Shown piece by piece: positions 40,212 through 48,137 of a stretch of DNA of 64,000 nucleotides (within the stretch, counting starts at the first letter, position 1; every line of letters begins with the position of its first letter). The DNA is from Cupriavidus nantongensis (GTDB lineage Bacteria; Pseudomonadota; Gammaproteobacteria; Burkholderiales; Burkholderiaceae): the NCBI RefSeq assembly GCF_001598055.1, contig NZ_CP014844.1:3561642-3625641 (forward strand), in the 5' to 3' direction. Below the pieces are notes generated by a model that was not told where the DNA came from, searched no databases, and saw nothing but the letters and a program-made list of their open reading frames with translations. A program made the position numbers and the translations under genes.

Positions 40212-40599
40212 AATCAGAAGTGGACCTAGCGAAAAGAAGGCATCCAGACGACGCGACAAGGGTACCACTGCGGTTGCTTTGCGCAATGCGTTGCTGCTGG
40301 TCAAGAATAGTGGTCACAGGGTCAGCATCAAAGCCGTTGCCGAGGAAGCCGGTGTGGATCCGTCTCTGGTCCATCACGTCTATCCCGATATCGCCGAGGA
40401 GATCCGGAGCATCGCCGGCCGAAGCACGCGTACCCAACGGGACAGCAAGCACGCTGATTTGGTCAAAGCCCGCACCCAGATACGCGAGCTCAGACAGGAG
40501 GTGGCGACGCTGCTCACCGAACTGGCTGACGCCGCTTCCCTAAACCTTACGCTCCTTGAGCAGCTAAAAGACCTTCGGGCTGGCCAAACTGGTCCGTAG
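40204..40599 (+). CDS. GinD-like small HTH/coiled-coil protein
   Basis: A 131-residue basic protein. An N-terminal HTH-like segment (SIKAVAEEAGVDPSLVHHVYPDIAEEI) is followed by a coiled coil (about 75-120: KARTQIRELRQEVATLLTELADA). It overlaps the ginC stop. Small fourth proteins of this kind are needed for movement in GInt elements and resemble TnpC of Tn554-like transposons. It probably binds DNA as an oligomer to assemble the recombination complex. Confidence 0.8.
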   Translation: MNEIRSGPSEKKASRRRDKGTTAVALRNALLLVKNSGHRVSIKAVAEEAGVDPSLVHHVYPDIAEEIRSIAGRSTRTQRDSKHADLVKARTQIRELRQEVATLLTELADAASLNLTLLEQLKDLRAGQTGP

Positions 40600-40930
40600 A
40601 CCGCAACACCGTTGCGATGGAAAATGTGTCACTCCCGATCCGGCAGCTCAGCGGACATCCGACTATCTTAGAATTGCCGTCGGTTGCTCAGCTAGAATGT
40701 ACTGCATTGAGAGCCCAGAGAAAGCTTCGATGGAAACGGAGCTCACGGCTGTTGAACGCTTCTCGGCCAAGAACCGTCGCTCGCCCTTGAATTTGTTTGG
40801 ACATCTCAACGTCGCCTTCGCCCCAACAACGGCCGTTACTCGCCACAGTGGCGGAGGCGATGACTTAATCTCGGGCTAACCGCTCACCTATAGAATGACG
40901 CGCCTATAGGTTCCAAATGGTTGAGTTTGT
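40600..40930. other. Gap after the gin operon
   Basis: No supportable gene. A 60-codon open frame at 40,697-40,879 has no family features. The region may hold the end of the gin transcript and the promoter of the next gene. Confidence 0.4.
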
Positions 40931-41314
40931 ATGAGGCTGTCCGAAAAGCTGCGAGCCTGGGCACGATGCATCAAGCGCGACGGTGTGACTCTTTGGTTCG
41001 CCTGCCAGAATCCAAGCACGCCGAATTTGACGAAGTTGCTGTGCATGTTCGTGGTTGCCTATGCTTTGAGCCCAATTGATCTTGTGCCCGACTTCATTCC
41101 TGTCCTCGGCTACATCGACGACATTCTTCTCTTGCCCGGATTGATTTGGCTCGCAGTTCGCTTGATACCTGATGAGGTACTGAAGGAATGTCGCAGCCAC
41201 GCCGATAGATGGCTGGAGGAACAGGGAAAGAAGCCGACGAGCTATTGGGGAGCGGCGCTGGTCGTGTGCGTGTGGCTCGCCGTTGCCTACGGTGCGTGGC
41301 TGTTGTTTGTCTGA
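40931..41314 (+). CDS. DUF1232 (YkvA-like) membrane protein
   Basis: A 127-residue protein. The stretch VVAYALSPIDLVPDFIPVLGYIDDILLLP (residues about 42-70) is the hallmark of the DUF1232 family, and is flanked by a charged N-terminal helix and a C-terminal transmembrane helix (about 107-126). The function of the family is unknown. It is the first cargo gene after ginD and is isolated. Confidence 0.85.
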   Translation: MRLSEKLRAWARCIKRDGVTLWFACQNPSTPNLTKLLCMFVVAYALSPIDLVPDFIPVLGYIDDILLLPGLIWLAVRLIPDEVLKECRSHADRWLEEQGKKPTSYWGAALVVCVWLAVAYGAWLLFV

Positions 41315-41345
41315 CCTGCCGCGAATATCTCCACTAGCTTGATGC

Positions 41346-41591
41346 ATGAGGGTCTGCATCGCGCCAACATCGACCATCGGGAAATCAGAGTATGTGCGGC
41401 TGAGGTGGGGTCGACCAGAGACTGCTGACCATGACCATGACCATGACCATGACCATGACCATGACCACGGCCAACCGGTCGGCCGAGGCCGGCCAGTTCC
41501 GGCCATCGGCCCATCGATTGATCTAGACAAGTCAGCGTCGCCTCCAACTTACCTTACGGACATTCCCAAACGGAAAGCACGTGTCGAGTGA
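41346..41591 (+). CDS. Open frame containing a (Asp-His)n repeat
   Basis: An 81-codon frame beginning MRVCIAPTSTIGKSEYV, with seven Asp-His pairs encoded by the ATGACC repeat, and a Pro-rich middle. An Asp/His run could bind divalent metals. However, no RBS or homologue is evident, the reverse strand is also open, and codon use is not clearly gene-like. Low confidence that it is a gene. Confidence 0.25.
   Translation: MRVCIAPTSTIGKSEYVRLRWGRPETADHDHDHDHDHDHDHGQPVGRGRPVPAIGPSIDLDKSASPPTYLTDIPKRKARVE
41431..41466. repeat. Hexanucleotide repeat (ATGACC)6
   Basis: Six perfect ATGACC units, with a seventh imperfect unit (CTGACC) just before. Gain or loss of units keeps the frame. Such repeats change in length by slippage. 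Confidence 0.9.
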
Positions 41592-41638
41592 ACGCGCAAT
41601 TTAACCACTCTGGAGAGACCTGATTGTTTTGGTGAAGC

Positions 41639-41688
41639 AGGGAGTGCAGCCCTGATCCACCATAGTTCTGATGGGTGGTGCACTCCCT
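41639..41688 (-). terminator. Inverted repeat at the end of the TetR gene
   Basis: Arms AGGGAGTGCA (41639-41648) and TGCACTCCCT (41679-41688) are a perfect 10-base match. The right arm covers the TetR stop codon. It may be a terminator for that gene or an operator; no T-run is obvious. Confidence 0.5.
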
Positions 41689-42343
41689 ACTTGCTTCCCG
41701 CCTGAGGACGACCGAGCAGACCATAAAGGACGAATTTCATGTACGTCTTAACAACAGATCTTGGAAGTTCCACCCGGGCGCCGTCGTCGGAGCGATAGCG
41801 CTGCGAAAGGTAACTGCGGGCTGCCATCAGCATATAGGCCACGGCTTCCAGATCGGCCTCAGAATACTCTGGAAACTCACCCGCTTGCAGGGAGCGCTTC
41901 AAAAACCTAATGTACCGACGCGACACGTTCTGGAGGTGCGTCTGAAACGCGGTCGGTGCAAACGTCTCCGCTTCGTTAAGAATCCTAGAAAACTGGGGCG
42001 CCTCTTTCAGAAACGAGAAGAATGCGCGAAAACTGCGCTCTTCGAGTTCGGCAAAATTACTGGGCCCGGCCGCCTTGGCTCGAACATAGCCCAGCATGTT
42101 CTCACCCATGTCCGGCAGCAACGCATCAAATATGTCTTGCCGGGTCTTGAAGTAGTTGTAAAAGGTACCCTGAGCGACGCCAGCGCGTTGCGTAATCATC
42201 GTGATGGATGCGTCGCTGTAACCAACTTCGCCGACCACCTCCGCCGCAGCACGCAATAGGGCTGCACGAATGCGTTCGGATCGCTCAGAGCGACTGCCCG
42301 CATCCCGCCAGTCTCCCAGGTCAGCAGTTTCTTCCTTCTTCAT
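41687..42343 (-). CDS. TetR/AcrR-family transcriptional repressor
   Basis: A 218-residue regulator. The N-terminal HTH spans about residues 28-70 (RIRAALLRAAAEVVGEVGYSDASITMITQRAGVAQGTFYNYFKTRQDIF), a typical TetR DNA-binding domain; the C-terminal helical domain would bind a ligand. It is divergent from an SDR gene, 402 bases apart, and is the only complete repressor in the cargo. It is the best candidate for controlling the catabolic operon and for the palindromic operator at 61,155-61,191. Confidence 0.9.
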   Translation of the reverse strand: MKKEETADLGDWRDAGSRSERSERIRAALLRAAAEVVGEVGYSDASITMITQRAGVAQGTFYNYFKTRQDIFDALLPDMGENMLGYVRAKAAGPSNFAELEERSFRAFFSFLKEAPQFSRILNEAETFAPTAFQTHLQNVSRRYIRFLKRSLQAGEFPEYSEADLEAVAYMLMAARSYLSQRYRSDDGARVELPRSVVKTYMKFVLYGLLGRPQAGSK

Positions 42344-42745
42344 AATCAGTAATGTGGTGATCCAGTAGCCAGATTATGACAGGGCTTTTTGTTGACCATC
42401 GTTGTCGCGATGCGTTCCGCGAGTGCGCGATGCTGCCTTCCTTGCGCTTTTCCGGCGTTCCGTATGCGATGTTTGCTAGCGAATAGGCCTTACAGGACGC
42501 TCAATCACGACAGTGAAGCCAAGCTGAAGGACCCTGACAAGGGTTTCTACCGATCTCACTATGATTGACGTGTAGAGGAGCCAGTGACTATCCTTTGTCA
42601 TACATGAACGCCGATTCACCAATCATATTATTGCCTCACCCCGTAGTGTGGGCTGCCGTGACATCGTTTTAGAAATTGCGGCGCCTGAGTTGGGCAGGCC
42701 AGAGGCACGGGTAGACAAGAAGTCAATTCAGAGGAGTGTGGCGAA
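42344..42745. other. Divergent intergenic region (TetR / SDR)
   Basis: No gene seen. It must hold the promoters of both genes. TACATGAAC (42601-42609) matches one half of the long palindrome at 61,155-61,191, but a 9-base match could be chance. An AGAGGAG RBS at 42,731 serves the SDR gene. Confidence 0.4.
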
Positions 42746-43537
42746 ATGGAATTTAGTCTCGAGGGTAAAGCCGCCGTTGTGACTGGCGGCGCGAGCGGGA
42801 TCGGTCTGGCATGCGCAAGGCTGCTTGCATCTGCGGGAGCCCAAGTCGTGATTGCCGATCGAGACGAAGAAGCGGCCCAACGCGCGGCCAACGAAATTGG
42901 GGCGCTTCCCGTGTCCATTGACGTCGGCGACGATGCTTCGGTGGATGCCGCAGCCCATTGCATTGGCGGTTTGGTACCCAATGTCGACATTCTCGTGAAT
43001 TGCGCAGGGGTGCTGCAGCGGACTTTACCTCCGGAAGAATTGACACTATCGGAATGGGATCGGGTTGCGCGCATTGATTTGCGCGGAACTTATCTATGTT
43101 GCAGGGCGTTTGGTGCGGAGATGGCACGACGTGGCCAAGGTTCCATCATCAACATTGCATCTGTGGCAGGCATGTGTTCCGGCCCTCTGCATTCTTATGC
43201 ACCGGCCAAGGCGGGCGTGATCAACCTTACAGAGTGCCTCGCGGGCGAGTGGGGGCCGAAGGGGGTGCGGGTCAATACCGTTTCCCCTGGCTTCACCATG
43301 ACACCGGCTCTGGAGAAAGGCCTTTCGACCCACACGCTTGATGGCGGCGAACTGGCCCACGCCTCAGCGCTCGGTCGCCTTGTGGCCGCCGATGAAATCG
43401 CCAGAGCAGTGCTGTTCCTTGCATCCGATTGGGCATCCTCCATTACCGGTGTCAACCTGCCCGTCGACGCGGGATACCTGGTTGCTCGCTCATGGTCCAG
43501 TTACGGCGGATTGCGACGCGTGCAATCGTCGAAGTAA
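42746..43537 (+). CDS. SDR-family dehydrogenase/reductase (FabG-like)
   Basis: A 263-residue classical short-chain dehydrogenase. VTGGASGIGLACARLL is the NAD(P) motif (TGxxxGIG), VIADRDEE suggests NAD preference (Asp after strand 2), NCAG follows (about 88), and the catalytic Ser and Tyr-x-x-x-Lys are in NIASVAG and HSYAPAKAG. It probably oxidises a hydroxyacyl or alcohol intermediate. It stands alone on the plus strand apart from the overlapping regulator-like gene that follows (TAATG). Confidence 0.88.
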   Translation: MEFSLEGKAAVVTGGASGIGLACARLLASAGAQVVIADRDEEAAQRAANEIGALPVSIDVGDDASVDAAAHCIGGLVPNVDILVNCAGVLQRTLPPEELTLSEWDRVARIDLRGTYLCCRAFGAEMARRGQGSIINIASVAGMCSGPLHSYAPAKAGVINLTECLAGEWGPKGVRVNTVSPGFTMTPALEKGLSTHTLDGGELAHASALGRLVAADEIARAVLFLASDWASSITGVNLPVDAGYLVARSWSSYGGLRRVQSSK

Positions 43538-44124
43538 TGCGACTCGTCAACCTCTGCCTCCCTTTCGACGTGGATGTCGAATCTTGCGCGGGCCATTGCC
43601 ATTTGCAACGGATGGGCCGTAGCATCGTCCTGTCCGAAGGCGAGCGAAAGCGGATTTCAGCCTATCGTAGTTTTGGAATAGGATTTGGCAAGTATGTAGG
43701 CTCTACGGGAGGAAGTGCGGTCAGGCTGCTCACGCCTTCCCTCGTACCCGTAGACCCCAACGGAGCGTCGGTCTTGGGTCCGACACTCCGGCCCCTGACA
43801 CTCAAAATCGCCATGGCGGTGTTTTCTGAGCCTGACGCGGCCTGGTCACGCGCCTATGCAGCAGCGATGTTCGGCATTTCAAAAAGCATGCTCAGCGCCA
43901 GGATGCTATACGAAGGCTCCGCCTTGACACACATCATCTGCGAACAACGTCTGATGCGAACACTCGTCGATGTGGCACAAGGCAAGCCCCATCGCGCACG
44001 ATACGGTTTTCCCTCTGTCGAGCGACGAGATTCAGCATTCTTCGATCGCTTCGAACTTGGTATCGAAGATTTGAATTTCATTGCACGAGTAGGTCGCTTC
44101 AGCCTATCGAAACAGCTTGGATGA
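43537..44124 (+). CDS. AraC-like partial regulator (one HTH recognised)
   Basis: The ATG overlaps the SDR stop (TAATG), suggesting translational coupling. The 195-residue product has an N-terminal region of unknown type and, from about 105 on, a segment (SRAYAAAMFGISKSMLSARM, then ALTHIICEQRLMRTL) like the first HTH of AraC regulators. The second AraC HTH is not recognisable (the C-terminus ends FIARVGRFSLSKQLG). It could be a degraded AraC-family protein or a different HTH family. Possible role: control of the catabolic cargo. Confidence 0.5.
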   Translation: MRLVNLCLPFDVDVESCAGHCHLQRMGRSIVLSEGERKRISAYRSFGIGFGKYVGSTGGSAVRLLTPSLVPVDPNGASVLGPTLRPLTLKIAMAVFSEPDAAWSRAYAAAMFGISKSMLSARMLYEGSALTHIICEQRLMRTLVDVAQGKPHRARYGFPSVERRDSAFFDRFELGIEDLNFIARVGRFSLSKQLG

Positions 44125-44202
44125 GATGTAAACGCCCGCCTGACCTAATGCCCAGGGTCCACTGCCCCGATAGATTGAAGCGACCTGACACTCGTTACTG
44201 AC

Positions 44203-44922
44203 TTAGTTCATATAGACGCCACCATTCACGTCAAGAGTAGCCCCACACATGTAACTCGCCCCCTCCGAGCAAAGAAAGGCGATTGGCATGGCAATCTCAC
44301 GGGGCTCGCCCATGCGACGCATCGGAATTCCGGCTACATCGAAGGTCTGTCCGTCCGTCATCGGCGTGCTGATGGCCCCGGGCGCAACGCTGTTGACCGC
44401 AATGCCCAAAGGCGCAGCTCGCCTGGCGAGCCATTTGACGAATGCGCTTGTGCCGCCCTTCGCTGCAACGTAGTGCGCGCTTGCCGCCAGCCCCCCAACG
44501 CGGGCTGCCACTGAAGAAACGATTACGATCCGGCCTTTGCCAAGTTCCGCCATTCTTGCCAGCGCTGCCCGGGTCAGATGCATCAACCCGAGCAGGTTGA
44601 TATCGATGACCTGCTTGAAGATCTCATCCCATCCAGCTTCATTCCAATCATCCCAAGGACAGTAGCCCGCATTCGCGACAACGGCATCGATTTTTGGAAG
44701 ACCATTGATCACTCGCTCGACGGCAACACGATCCGTAACATCGAACACGACCGCTGCGGCAGCATAGCCTTGGGAAGTCAGGAAATCTGCAACGTCCGTG
44801 GGCGCCTGCCGGTCCGCCAGCACCACATTTGCCCCGAGGGTTGCGCAGACAACTGCAGTTTGCTTGCCTATGCCACCTGCGGCACCTGTAATCAGAATGG
44901 TTTGTCCATCAAGTCGGAACAC
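44203..44922 (-). CDS. SDR-family dehydrogenase
   Basis: A 239-residue SDR that starts with GTG (MFRLDGQTILITGAAGGIG) after AGGAGAT. The NAD(P) motif is ITGAAGGIGKQTA, Asp ends strand 2 (VLADRQ), NAG is in VVANAGYCPW, and the catalytic pair is VSSVAARVG and HYVAAKGG (Tyr-x-x-x-Lys). It is the last gene on this side of the minus-strand catabolic gene run, separated from the alcohol dehydrogenase by 265 bases without an evident terminator. It probably oxidises a hydroxyl intermediate. Confidence 0.88.
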   Translation of the reverse strand: MFRLDGQTILITGAAGGIGKQTAVVCATLGANVVLADRQAPTDVADFLTSQGYAAAAVVFDVTDRVAVERVINGLPKIDAVVANAGYCPWDDWNEAGWDEIFKQVIDINLLGLMHLTRAALARMAELGKGRIVIVSSVAARVGGLAASAHYVAAKGGTSAFVKWLARRAAPLGIAVNSVAPGAISTPMTDGQTFDVAGIPMRRMGEPREIAMPIAFLCSEGASYMCGATLDVNGGVYMN

Positions 44923-45187
44923 AATATCTCCTCAGGGTTCATTGCAGAGAGGCGGCTCCGTTAGCACAGAGCAGGGCAACCGAAAGCAGCAGTAGGTGAC
45001 CGCCTAAACGACTTCGGCTCGCGACGAAGTCAGGAAGGGAGAAGGTCGCCTGGGGCTTCTCAAGTCGGGCACCTGCTGCTGGCACGCTCCACTTACCGTG
45101 CTCCATGTCAAAAGACCCTCTGATCAGCTCTGACTATTTCATGCAGATGCCGCACGCGAGTGGGACGGGCTGCGGTGTTTCAAACCT

Positions 45188-46351
45188 TTACCAGGCCATC
45201 TCCAAAATAGCGAGAATGTCATCCACGGAAGCAATTTCCCGAGGATTGCTTCGCACCATCATGTTTTGCATCGCGCCGCGAGCAATGGCCTCGAATTGGT
45301 CCCTGCGAACCCCGACATCTTGCAAGCACGTCGGTTGCCCGAGATCAGCAATTAGCGTTGCGACCGCATCGGGCGCGTCGTCGCTTGACCCAAGCGCCTC
45401 CGCAATCAAATGCTGACGATCTGCATTGGTCTCCGCATTCCATCGAAGGACGCTGGGAAGCAGCACGCACGAACAATGTCCATGAGGGACGTTCGCAACT
45501 GCCCCAAGTTGATGCCCAATGCCATGACTGGCGCCCCATTCGACCCGGCCGATACCCATAGTCGCAAGCCAGACGCCTTGCTGGCTTGCCAATCGAGCGT
45601 CGAGGTCGGTTGGTACTTGTCGGTTGGTACGAAGAGACTGGCTCAGCATTCGCAAAGCATGGATGCTCGTCGCATCGGTTAGCGGTTGCGCCGTCCTTGA
45701 GCAGATCGTTTCCACCGCGTGATCAATAGCACGGACTCCCGTGGACAGCCACAAGCGATCGGGCGTATGTACCGTAAGGCTGGGATCAAGGATAACGATC
45801 TGCCCCCCGATATACCGGCCCGTGTACAGATCCTTAACCTGGCGGGTCGGATCGGTCGCACCAGCAAGCATGGAGAACTCGCCCCCTGAGAGCGTAGTCG
45901 GGACGATAATTTGTCGCACGGGTGGCGGCGCCACGCTTGGCACGATCCGCTTCCCTGCGGCATCAACCTGGATCCGCACGCGATCAAAGTCCTGCTCGGC
46001 GTGGCAATTCTCGGCCAGCGCGACCAAAGCGACTTTCACAGTGTCCATGGGCGTTCCGCCTCCCACTGTGACAATGAGGTCTGGCTGCTCGTCCCGAATC
46101 CTCTTTGCCAATGAAAGAACGGCACCTCGCGGAACATGTTCGACGCATTCGTCGTAGACGCCGATGCATCGATCGCCCAGCGCGTCCACAATCTCCCGTA
46201 TAGCGGGGGTTCCGCGGTGAAGCGTCTTGCTTGCAACGACAAGCAGTCGCGACTTTTTCAAGGCGGCAGCCTGCTCAGCGACCGCCTGCGCGGCAGGGAC
46301 CCCGAAAATGACTCGATCTTGAGCAATGTAGTCGTACACGCCTGACTTCAT
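45188..46351 (-). CDS. Iron-type alcohol dehydrogenase (maleylacetate reductase-like)
   Basis: A 387-residue group III (iron-activated) alcohol dehydrogenase. VTVGGGTPMDTVK is the NAD-binding GGGSxxD-type motif. The metal ligands are in RAIDHAVE (Asp and His) and in HGIGHQLGAVANVPHGHC (two His), with the second matching the family pattern. It may interconvert an alcohol and aldehyde/ketone or reduce a maleylacetate-like compound. GAGGAG RBS. It follows the acyl-CoA ligase gene on the same strand. Confidence 0.88.
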   Translation of the reverse strand: MKSGVYDYIAQDRVIFGVPAAQAVAEQAAALKKSRLLVVASKTLHRGTPAIREIVDALGDRCIGVYDECVEHVPRGAVLSLAKRIRDEQPDLIVTVGGGTPMDTVKVALVALAENCHAEQDFDRVRIQVDAAGKRIVPSVAPPPVRQIIVPTTLSGGEFSMLAGATDPTRQVKDLYTGRYIGGQIVILDPSLTVHTPDRLWLSTGVRAIDHAVETICSRTAQPLTDATSIHALRMLSQSLRTNRQVPTDLDARLASQQGVWLATMGIGRVEWGASHGIGHQLGAVANVPHGHCSCVLLPSVLRWNAETNADRQHLIAEALGSSDDAPDAVATLIADLGQPTCLQDVGVRRDQFEAIARGAMQNMMVRSNPREIASVDDILAILEMAW

Positions 46352-46590
46352 GGTGGGTCTCCTCAGATATCTTCTTATTCTAAAAATTGCAGCTCACGGC
46401 GATGAAAAATCCAGAAGCATGGATGCGACGGAGCATACTGATCGGCCCTAGCTCGGGCACAAGGCATAACTCCGAAACAGCGTGCGTACGGGTGCGGCAA
46501 AGCCGCTAAAGTGAAGGCTCAGTGCGTCCGCCGGCGAGCAACCCCGGCGAACGCCAAATGCAAGCATCGCTCGATCATCCTGAGGTGCAG

Positions 46591-48105
46591 TCAGCTCGCC
46601 TCGCCCGCCGGCGGTGCGCACTGTTCTCGCAGAACACGTTTGAGAACTTTCCCCGAAGGCGTACGTGGCAAGGCTTCACTGATGATCAAGCGCTTGGGAA
46701 TCTTGAAGCCTGCCAGAAGGGAGCGGCAGTGAGACATCATCTCCTTCTCGGACAGGGTCATACCCGGGCGCAGCACCACAACGGCGACCACCTGCTCGCC
46801 CCAACGCTCATCTGGCAGTCCGATTGCGACCGCTTCGCTAACCTGCGGAAGTAGATATAGAACTCGCTCCACTTCGGAGGACGCAATGTTCTCGCCGCCA
46901 CTGATGATCATGTCCTTCAAGCGATCAGTGAGGTAAAGGAATCCATCCTTGTCGAGATAACCAACGTCCCCCGTCCGAAACCACCCATCGGGGAAGAAGG
47001 CCGCAGCGGTTCTCTCGGGCTCCCGCCAGTAACCCGGTGTCACCTTCGGCCCCCGAATGCAAATCTCCCCGGGCTCACCTGGTCCGAGGACCTCTCCATC
47101 TTCGGCGCGAATCTCGATCGCGACATGCGGTAGCGGGCGACCAGTGGAGCCGATTTTTTCCAACTCCTTGCCAGGTTCCATCATCGTGTCCCCCGAACAG
47201 GTCTCCGTCAGCCCATAGGCATCGATGTAGCGGGCCGTCGGAAAGGCTTCCGCAAAATCGTGGATTCGTGCTTCAGGCGTTCGCTCTCCGCCGCCAATGG
47301 CCCAGCGTAGACTCGACACGTCGAACTTACCAGTCTTGGCGCACGCGAGCATCCGACCAAGCATCACCGGGGCCAACCAAGCCCCCGTAAGCTGCTCATT
47401 CGCGATTGCCTGGAGTGCTTGCCCTGCATCAAAGTCCCGCTGAATACAAAGCATGCCCCCCACTACCAGCACAGCGACTCCGGGCAGATCGTAGGCCCCA
47501 ACGTGATAGAGAGGTCCACAGACCAGCAACTTGTCGTCCCGACTCAGACCGAGGGCAATGATGTGATCCAGGGACTTCCAGTAAAAGTTGCTGTAGGTCT
47601 GCATGACCCCTTTGGGCCGCGCAGTTGTTCCGGATGTGTACATGAGCCTAAAAAGCGTTTCAGGAGTCTCTGCACGCTCCGGTAACGCCTGTAAAGCTCC
47701 CCCACCCAGGACGCGCGAATCTGCCTGTGCCGCAGTCCCTACTACCAGTCGGGGACAGAAGCTGCCCGCGAGGTCCGTCAGCTCGGCATCGACAAAAAGC
47801 AACTTAGTCCCTGCGTGGCTCAGGATGTACTCCACCTCATCCGTAGCAAGGCGGTAGTTGACAGGCAAAAATACCGCACCGATATGCCCAACGGCCAAGC
47901 TGATCTCGAGGAACGAGGCGCTGTTCTTCATGAGCAGCGCGACGATGTCACCAGGTTTGATTCCTTGCTCAAGCAGCAAGCCCGCGCATGCCCTCACGCG
48001 ATCGGCCAGCTCACCGTAGGTGACACGTTGATCACCATATACAACTGCGAGGCGTTGGGGCGCAACGCCTGCATGGTATTCGACTGCAGCACTCAACGAA
48101 ATCAT
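46591..48105 (-). CDS. Acyl-CoA ligase (AMP-forming)
   Basis: A 504-residue adenylate-forming ligase. LMYTSGTTARPKGVM is the AMP-binding P-loop, YGLTETC is motif A5, WFRTGDVGYLDKDGFLYLTDRLKDMI is the hinge region and RTPSGKVLKRVL contains the catalytic Lys. It probably activates a carboxylic acid to the CoA thioester with ATP. Its place next to acyl-CoA dehydrogenase and enoyl-CoA hydratase genes suggests it starts beta-oxidation-like breakdown. The acid is not known. Confidence 0.9.
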   Translation of the reverse strand: MISLSAAVEYHAGVAPQRLAVVYGDQRVTYGELADRVRACAGLLLEQGIKPGDIVALLMKNSASFLEISLAVGHIGAVFLPVNYRLATDEVEYILSHAGTKLLFVDAELTDLAGSFCPRLVVGTAAQADSRVLGGGALQALPERAETPETLFRLMYTSGTTARPKGVMQTYSNFYWKSLDHIIALGLSRDDKLLVCGPLYHVGAYDLPGVAVLVVGGMLCIQRDFDAGQALQAIANEQLTGAWLAPVMLGRMLACAKTGKFDVSSLRWAIGGGERTPEARIHDFAEAFPTARYIDAYGLTETCSGDTMMEPGKELEKIGSTGRPLPHVAIEIRAEDGEVLGPGEPGEICIRGPKVTPGYWREPERTAAAFFPDGWFRTGDVGYLDKDGFLYLTDRLKDMIISGGENIASSEVERVLYLLPQVSEAVAIGLPDERWGEQVVAVVVLRPGMTLSEKEMMSHCRSLLAGFKIPKRLIISEALPRTPSGKVLKRVLREQCAPPAGEAS

Positions 48106-48137
48106 TTCGTCTCCTCCGTGTAACGGATCGCCCCTTC

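Noticed and set aside
40697..40879. 60-codon frame after ginD.
   Set aside because: No RBS, no recognisable domain and no context support.
41425..41470. Tandem ATGACC repeat as a possible CRISPR array.
   Set aside because: The unit is 6 bases, without spacers or cas genes. It is a simple-sequence repeat.
42601..42609. TACATGAAC as a second operator for the regulator binding at 61,155-61,191.
   Set aside because: Only one half-site of nine bases without the second arm; expected about once by chance in this window. Mentioned only as a possibility.
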